Positions 1 to 5,106 of a stretch of 5,106 nt of DNA are shown piece by piece. Each line of letters opens with the position of its first letter. The stretch's first letter is position 1. The stretch is from JADHUC01 sp964617665. GTDB lineage: Bacteria > Planctomycetota > Planctomycetia > Pirellulales > Pirellulaceae. The position numbers were made by a program, and so were the translations under genes. The DNA is taken from contig CAZUAH010000818.1 in the NCBI GenBank assembly GCA_964617665.1, forward strand, positions 1-5,106, in the 5' to 3' direction. A model generated the notes under the pieces. It searched no databases and had not been told where the DNA came from. It worked only from the letters and a program-made list of their open reading frames with translations.

Positions 1-2696
1 TGGACGCACTACCTGCACGACGCGGACGGGAACCCCGTGGCGGAAGACATACGGATCCACAATCCCAAACGCATGCAGTGGCGTTCCGGGCCGGATCATA
101 CGCGGGACCATGATGCACTTGCCAGTATCAGCGCGATGGTTTCCAGCGAGGGCAGGCTATTCTACATCATCGACGAGGCCCCCACGTCGCTCATCCACCA
201 CCCGCCCCAATGGCATCTGGTGGCGAGGGACGCGTTTAACGGGGTGGTTCTCTGGAAGCGGGAGATCGGGGACTGGGTATCGCAGTTGTACGCTTTTCGA
301 TCCGGGCCCGTGTGGCTGCCTCGAAAGCTGGTGGCCGTCGGCGATCGCGTGTACACGACTCTCACCTTCAACGGCCCTGTTGTCGCGCTCAATGCCGTTA
401 CCGGGGAAACCGTAAGAGACTTCAAAGGCACGGAGAAGACAGAGGAGATCCTATTTCACGACGGGATACTGCTGCTGGCCGTCGGGGATCCCGCCGTCAT
501 GAATGATAAGTTCGCGGTCAAATCCGACGGTGATCGCTACGGCATCGAAGAGGCGGAAAAGGAGGACCCTGGAATCAACCGGAAAATCCTGGTCTACAAC
601 GCGAAGACGGGCAGGCGAATGTGGAAGAAAAGCGGCGGCAACATGGACCGACTGATTCCCACAACGCTTTGCGCGAAGGGCGAGAATGTCTATTACATGG
701 ACAACAACAGCGTCTTTTGCGTCGACTTGGAGACCGGAAAGGAAGAATGGGCGTCGCCTTTCAAGACAACGGAGTTCTTCATCCGACACTTCGCGCCGAC
801 ACTGGTCGCTTCGCAGAAGGCTGTCGTATGCTCCGGGCAGAAGGCCATAGCGGCTTTCTCCGTCGAGGACGGAAAGGAACTCTGGAGAATCGATGAGGGA
901 TTCGTTGGCTTTGCCGCCCAGGCAGATCTTTTCGTCATCGGCGATTCCGTCTGGACTGGACCCACGTACGGCGGTGGCTTCAAGGGTATCAACGAAATCG
1001 ATCTGCTCACTGGAAAGATCAAAAGAAGCTTTGCAGAAGAGGATATTCTACCCGGCGGACACCATCATCGCTGTTACCGCAACAAGGCCACGGAGCGTTA
1101 CCTGCTGACTGGACGGCGTTGCGTGGAGTTCATCGACCTCGAAGGCAAGGAACACAGGCACAACTGGTTCATCAGGGGCATTTGCCAGTACGGGATCCTG
1201 CCCGCCAACGGCCAGCTGTACGTGCCCCCGGACCCCTGCCGCTGTTTTGGGGATATCAAGATAAACGGAATGCTCTCTTTTGTTTCCGAGAACCATGTCG
1301 ACAAGCTGGAAGTCAAGGATGACGAGCGTTTGACAAAGACGAATCTTTACGATGAATTCGTAGAGAGCCATAAGACGGAAGACAAGCCTGTCACCGCGGA
1401 TCCCAAACCGGGAGACGTCTGGAGCACTGGCGGCATCAACGTTCCGTCCGCCGGGGACTGGCCGACGTACCGCCACGACATTGCCCGAAGCGGATCCGTC
1501 GTGACGGATATCCCGGCGAAGATTTTCCCGGTATGGACCAGGAAGCTGGTCGGCAGGCTGGGCAGTTGCGTCAGCGTGGGGGACAGGGTGTTCGTGGCAG
1601 GCGTTGAAGGAGAATCGGTTTACTGCCTGTCCGCTTCCAGTGGCAAGGTCCTGTGGCGGTTCATAGCCGGCGGGATCGTGGACAGCCCACCTTCGATTTA
1701 TCGGGAACTGGCAATCTTCGGCTGTCGTGACGGCTATGTTTATGCCGTGGATACTTGCAGCGGGGAGCTGATCTGGAAGTTCCGCGGCGCGCCTGTCGAC
1801 AGTCTGATGATGGTCGACGGGCGGCCGGAATCCCCGTGGCCCGTTCACGGAAGCGTGCTTGTCGTTGACGGCGTCGTCTATTTCGCCGCGGGCCGCTCTT
1901 CCTTTATCGACGGCGGCATTCACCTGTTCGGGATCAACGGCATAACGGGAAGGAAGATCTACCAGACTGTCGTGAAGGGGGAAGCCCCGGCGCCGAGTCT
2001 GCAGCCGGCAAAGGCCGCCCCGGAGCCGGCCGAGGATGAAGACAGGAGAAGAGGGAAGAAAAACACGAAGCGAAGAAAGCGGAAGCCGTCCAGCACGAGT
2101 CAGCCCGGCGGATTGCTCAACGACCTGATGATTTCGGACGGAAACGCCGTCAGGATCCAGAGGTCGGACTTCAGCCTGGAACTGAACAAGGGCGGCGGAT
2201 CGAGAATCATGACGGCCAACTATGGTTTCCTCAACGACTCATGGATGCACAGGTCCAACTGGACACTGGGCGGAGAGGGAACGGACTACAGATCCCCGTT
2301 CGGCAAGCTGATGGTGTTCGACGGCGCGATGGCATACGGGGTACAGAACAGGTACTCGTGGCGAAAATTCAGCCCCTGGCTGTGGCCGCAGAACCACAGC
2401 GGTCACCACCACCAAAAGTATGCCCGCTACACTCCCGACATGTTCCCGCATGGAGTGAGGCTTTACGCCCAGGAGAACAGGAAGGTCGAGGCTGAAATAA
2501 CCGTGCCGAACCCCGATAATATTCCCGAGCAATACAGGAACGCCAAGGGCTGGTCCAAGCCGGCCATGTCGGCTCCGGCGGGGCATAAATGGACGCACAA
2601 CCTGCCGGTACAGATCAGGGCGATGGTCCTGACCGAGAAGACCCTGTTCGCCGCGGGATGGAAGGACTCCGTCATGCTTTCTCCCGAAACCGCTCG
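1..2696 (+). CDS. PQQ-like beta-propeller repeat protein (double propeller), partial at both ends
   Basis: Frame 1 is open from the first base to the assembly gap (898 full codons). Nine blades carry the PQQ-repeat signature (small/Asp-x-x-x-GK-x-x-W-like): codons at 223-255, 385-423, 592-624, 718-750, 853-885, 994-1032, 1624-1656, 1744-1776 and 1930-1959. The first six form an N-terminal propeller. The motif WPTYRHD at 1459-1479 opens a second one. Family landmarks include WTHYLHDADGNP at 1-36, HHHRCYRNKATERYLL at 1060-1107, the Cys pair of PPDPCRCFG at 1225-1251, and the WPVHGSVL region from 1837. From memory, this is the planctomycete-type PQQ/BamB-like family, in which WTHYLHD lies internally, often after a signal peptide and a methyltransferase-like region. 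The true start is therefore upstream and the GTG at 37 is not it. The C-terminal part (about 2110-2696) follows the family pattern up to the strand VRAMVLTEKTLFAAG-like segment, after which some tens of residues should follow inside the gap. A 42-residue charged linker (1981-2106) is unusual. Biochemical role is unknown; PQQ binding itself is not shown. Confidence 0.92.
1981..2106 (+). other. Low-complexity charged linker inside the propeller protein
   Basis: These 42 codons are in frame with the PQQ-like protein. They start Ala/Pro-rich, pass through an acidic patch (EDED) and then a strongly basic patch (RRR, KK, KRRKRK), and end Ser/Thr/Pro/Gly-rich. The DNA is correspondingly purine-rich, with an unbroken purine run at 2044-2063. 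The segment lies directly after the last clear PQQ-like blade and before the family's C-terminal region resumes (ISDG-like strand near 2131). Reading it as a disordered insertion between blades is inference from composition. Confidence 0.7.
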
Positions 2697-2796
2697 NNNN
2701 NNNNNNNNNNNNNNNNNNNNNNNNNNNNNNNNNNNNNNNNNNNNNNNNNNNNNNNNNNNNNNNNNNNNNNNNNNNNNNNNNNNNNNNNNNNNNNNN
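2697..2796. other. Assembly gap (100 N)
   Basis: Exactly 100 undetermined bases, the conventional filler for a gap of unknown size, so distances across it cannot be trusted. It removes the 3' end of the PQQ-like gene and the junction with the hydrolase gene. A reading frame that continues through the N run to a stop ending at 2916 exists, but its tail after the gap is highly charged, unlike the family's C-terminus, and would overlap the next gene by 89 bases. That tail should not be taken as real protein. Confidence 0.98.
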
Positions 2797-2813
2797 ACAG
2801 AAACCAGAGGCCG

Positions 2814-2818
2814 AGAGG
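2814..2818 (+). promoter_or_regulatory. Ribosome binding site of the GH106-like gene
   Basis: AGAGG lies 9 bases before the ATG at 2828; a second purine group, GGAG at 2822-2825, sits only 2 bases from the start and is too close to be the main site. The frame has no stop between the gap and this ATG, so an upstream start hidden in the gap cannot be excluded. The signal-like N-terminus that begins at 2828 supports this start. Confidence 0.5.
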
Positions 2819-2827
2819 ATCGGAGCA

Positions 2828-5032
2828 ATGCGTTTGCTCAATCGAAGGAACACCGGGCTGGCTTTGAGGTTAATCGTAGTTGCGGCCTCGCTGGCCCCCG
2901 TTCCGCTAGACGGTAGTGAGGTAGACGGCTCGAACGACGACGCGCTGCAGACGGCATTCCGCGAGGCTCCCCTCGAATATCGTCTGAACTGGAACATACA
3001 CAACTTCCCGCTGGACCGGGCCGGACAAGAAGCCCTCATCCAGGAAACGCTGGGGGCGGGCTGGGGCGGTTTCGCGCTCAACGTCCCTTTCCGGGAGTAC
3101 CTCACGGACGCGGGCATGAAGGCAACGAGAGCTTTCTGCGAGCTTGCGAAGGCCAAGGGCATGGAGCTGTGGCTGTACGACGAGCACGGTTATCCATCGG
3201 GCAACGCGGGGGACCGGGTAATCAAGGAGAATCCCGCCTGGGAGTGCATGGGGATCTTCTTCATCCACGCGGACCTCTCCGGTGGCGGGAGCACGATCGA
3301 GATGCCGCCGGGGAAAGTCATTCAGTTGGTGGCATTCCCGATGGCGGAAGGGAATCCGGACTTCACAGAACCAACCGACCTACTGCCGAGGTTGGAAGGC
3401 TCCACCTTGGTGTGGAACGCACCGGCCGGAGACTGGAAGGTCTTTGCGGCGAGTAAGGACGTGCTCTACGAAGGTTTCCAAGCATGCGCCAAGAGCCCTG
3501 GTGGGAAGCTGGGAACACGGTATCCCTCGCTCATGATCCCTGAAGTGACGGAAGCCTTCCTGCGGAGCACGCACGACAAGTACGCCGGGCACTTGGGCGA
3601 TGACTTGGGTAAGTACTTCAAGTCGACCTTTACGGATGAGCCATCGCTCATGGCTCTACAGTTCCATCGCTACAAGTACAAACATGGATTGATCCCTTGG
3701 CACGAAATCGTTTCGGCGACCATCGCCGGCCGTCATGGATACCGGCCTGAGGATAGGCTTGTCGAGTTCTACTTCGACGAGGGGCCGGCAGGTCAGCAGG
3801 TTCGCTACGAGTACTTCAAGGTAGTCGGCGATCTCTTTTCCGAGAACTTCTTCGGCGCGATCAGCAATTGGTGCGAAAAGCATGGCTTCGCGTCGGGCGG
3901 GCATCTGCTCTTAGAGGAAAGCATGGTGGCCCATGTGCCGCTGTACGGCAATATCATGCAGTGCTTTCGCGCCATGCATGGGCCGGGCATCGACATCCTG
4001 AGCTGCCGCCCCGAGGAGATGCCAGTGCACTCGCCAAAGCTGGCGTCAAGTGCCGCGGAACTGGTGGGCAACACGTTGGTCATGAGTGAGCCGTGTCCCG
4101 TGGCGGACCGACGCTACTCCGGCGGCGAGCCCCCGGCGTCTTCGGTGCGCGGTCACCTGAACATGTTGCTCCAAGGGGGCATCACGGATTTCAACTGTTA
4201 CCTGCGTCTGAAGAACTTTGACCAGGCAGGCCAAAACGAGATTAACAAGTACGTCGCCCGGATCAACCTGCTGCTTCAGGGCGGGCATACCGTGGCCGAC
4301 GTGGGACTGGTTTACCCCATCGAGTCGCTGTGGACGAAGTTCACGCCGCGGTATCACCGGGTGAGCGGCTGGAAGGCGGTGTCCGGCGCGTCGGACGCGG
4401 TGAATGCCGTGGACCAGACCTTCCAGGGCGTGTCTCGTATGCTCTTCGAGCGGCGCTGGGAGTACTTGCACCTGGACAGCCAGGCTCTTGCGGATGGGCG
4501 TGCGCAGGACGGCGTACTGGTCCACGATGCGCTGCGGTTCAAGGTCATCATTCTGCCGATCGTGAATACCTTGTCGGCAGAGGCTTGGGAACGCGTGCTG
4601 GAGTTCGTGAAGCAGGGTGGAAAGCTGGTGGCCATTGGCGACATGCCGCTGAATTCCGAGTCGAAGTTTCCCGATGCCGCGGTCCGCGATGCCTTCGCCG
4701 ACGTATTTGCGTCGCGGGAAAACGCTGTCTTCATGGCGGAATGGGAGCCGGACGCACTGGACAAACTGCTGAACACTTGGCTCGAGAAACCAGTGAAACT
4801 CGCGGATGAATCGCAGCCGGTTCGGATCGCCCACAAGGCAGTGAATGGCCGGGACGTGTTCTTCGTGATGAACGATTCCAACGAGGCCGTCCGCGCGCAA
4901 ATGACGTTCAGGACGACTGGGCCGCTTGAGGAATGGGATCCTTCCACGGGCAACGTGCGTCCCGCTCCCGCAGGCGGCAGCGTCGACCTGGGCGTGTACC
5001 ACGGCAAAGTGTACCGAAGCGTCAAGAAATGA
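2828..5032 (+). CDS. Glycoside hydrolase family 106-like protein (alpha-L-rhamnosidase-like), probably exported
   Basis: Complete gene of 734 residues, TGA at 5030-5032. Residues 1-29 look like a signal peptide: basic start with RR at 6-7, hydrophobic stretch about 11-27. The RR could hint at Tat export, but the rest of that motif is missing. Residues ~45-480 resemble the GH106-type barrel: YDEHGYPSGNAG (117-128) matches the family's YDE-x-G-x-PSG-x-AG signature, followed by FTDEPSL (E271), GGHLLLEE (H359, E363, E364), a PGIDIL segment, and MSEP (E421). E271 and E421 are the best candidates for catalytic acid and base, by motif position only. Residues ~489-610 form a Rossmann/glutaminase-like domain (start VADVGLVYP; FKVIILP; GGKLVAIGD). 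Residues ~666-734 form a small sandwich with WDPSTG at 703-708. The family is known for alpha-L-rhamnosidases acting on plant or algal glycans, but this protein is shorter than typical members (about 1000 residues) and its substrate cannot be read from sequence. Same strand as both neighbours; 31 bases to the next gene. Confidence 0.85.
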   Translation: MRLLNRRNTGLALRLIVVAASLAPVPLDGSEVDGSNDDALQTAFREAPLEYRLNWNIHNFPLDRAGQEALIQETLGAGWGGFALNVPFREYLTDAGMKATRAFCELAKAKGMELWLYDEHGYPSGNAGDRVIKENPAWECMGIFFIHADLSGGGSTIEMPPGKVIQLVAFPMAEGNPDFTEPTDLLPRLEGSTLVWNAPAGDWKVFAASKDVLYEGFQACAKSPGGKLGTRYPSLMIPEVTEAFLRSTHDKYAGHLGDDLGKYFKSTFTDEPSLMALQFHRYKYKHGLIPWHEIVSATIAGRHGYRPEDRLVEFYFDEGPAGQQVRYEYFKVVGDLFSENFFGAISNWCEKHGFASGGHLLLEESMVAHVPLYGNIMQCFRAMHGPGIDILSCRPEEMPVHSPKLASSAAELVGNTLVMSEPCPVADRRYSGGEPPASSVRGHLNMLLQGGITDFNCYLRLKNFDQAGQNEINKYVARINLLLQGGHTVADVGLVYPIESLWTKFTPRYHRVSGWKAVSGASDAVNAVDQTFQGVSRMLFERRWEYLHLDSQALADGRAQDGVLVHDALRFKVIILPIVNTLSAEAWERVLEFVKQGGKLVAIGDMPLNSESKFPDAAVRDAFADVFASRENAVFMAEWEPDALDKLLNTWLEKPVKLADESQPVRIAHKAVNGRDVFFVMNDSNEAVRAQMTFRTTGPLEEWDPSTGNVRPAPAGGSVDLGVYHGKVYRSVKK

Positions 5033-5051
5033 GTGGCAAAACCTTATCATG

Positions 5052-5057
5052 AGGGAG
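5052..5057 (+). promoter_or_regulatory. Ribosome binding site of the third gene
   Basis: AGGGAG lies 6 bases before the ATG at 5064, a good Shine-Dalgarno at good spacing. It decides between two in-frame starts: the ATG at 5049 overlaps this site and has no purine-rich stretch in front of it, so 5064 is preferred. The 31-base spacer (5033-5063) shows no hairpin terminator or promoter, which fits co-transcription with the hydrolase gene. Confidence 0.7.
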
Positions 5058-5063
5058 AGACCG

Positions 5064-5106
5064 ATGAGAAAGATCCTGGCTTTCTGCTTCACAATAGCGC
5101 TGGCGT
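5064..5106 (+). CDS. Start of an exported protein, cut by the window end
   Basis: Only 14 codons are visible: MRKILAFCFTIALA. Two basic residues followed by an uninterrupted hydrophobic stretch are typical of a Sec signal peptide. The Cys at position 8 sits inside the hydrophobic core rather than in a lipobox context, so a lipoprotein cannot be inferred from what is shown. The gene follows the GH106-like gene on the same strand after 31 bases with its own strong ribosome binding site, so it is probably in the same operon. The function is unknown; context suggests an extracytoplasmic protein, perhaps also acting on glycans. Confidence 0.72.
   Translation, partial: MRKILAFCFTIALA

Noticed and set aside
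37..39. GTG as start codon of the PQQ-like gene
   Set aside because: The 12 codons before it already match the conserved WTHYLHDADGNP segment, so the gene begins upstream of the window.
1048..1923. Long minus-strand open frame of 291 codons
   Set aside because: It lies wholly opposite the PQQ-like gene, shows no recognisable domain, and is explained by the GC-rich codon pattern of the real gene.
2239..3162. Minus-strand open frame running through the gap
   Set aside because: It only stays open because N bases cannot form stops, and it is opposite two real genes.
53..4941. Seven GGATCC palindromes (53, 486, 1193, 1398, 1492, 2153, 4936)
   Set aside because: More than expected by chance for a six-base site, but they are scattered inside coding sequence in several frames with no spacing pattern; codon usage is a sufficient explanation.
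5049..5051. Alternative in-frame ATG for the third gene
   Set aside because: It overlaps the Shine-Dalgarno of the ATG at 5064 and has no ribosome binding site of its own.
5033..5063. Possible terminator or promoter between the hydrolase and the third gene
   Set aside because: The 31-base spacer has no inverted repeat followed by T residues and no room for a normal promoter apart from the ribosome binding site.
4046..5092. Long minus-strand open frame of 348 codons
   Set aside because: It is antisense to conserved domains of the hydrolase, spans the gene boundary and next ribosome binding site, and its translation is His/Arg-rich without domain features.

Overview
The window looks like a piece of a draft or metagenomic scaffold from a bacterium of the PVC group, such as Planctomycetota, Lentisphaerota, Kiritimatiellota or Verrucomicrobiota. 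This rests on a moderately high GC content, an exactly 100-base run of N, and above all the first gene. That gene belongs to a large double-propeller PQQ-repeat family that I know mainly from planctomycete-type genomes. The phylum assignment is inference.

Layout, all on the + strand: (1) bases 1-2696 hold a long PQQ-like beta-propeller protein, cut by the window edge at its 5' end and by the assembly gap at its 3' end. (2) Bases 2697-2796 are the gap. (3) Bases 2797-2827 carry a ribosome binding site. (4) Bases 2828-5032 encode a complete 734-residue, probably exported protein resembling glycoside hydrolase family 106 (alpha-L-rhamnosidase-like). It has a barrel, then a Rossmann/glutaminase-like domain, then a small C-terminal sandwich. 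(5) After a 31-base spacer with a good Shine-Dalgarno and no terminator, a third gene begins at 5064. Only 14 codons of it are visible and they read like the start of a signal peptide.

Tight spacing and common orientation suggest one transcription unit for genes 2 and 3, possibly also gene 1, although the gap hides that junction. The likely theme is extracytoplasmic breakdown of complex glycans: a hydrolase, another exported protein, and a large propeller protein whose biochemical role is unknown. I found no RNA gene, CRISPR array, mobile element or clear repeat array. No convincing new system is visible. The points most worth a second look are the divergent N-terminal motif of the hydrolase, a charged linker unique to this copy of the propeller protein, and the artefactual reading frame that runs through the gap.
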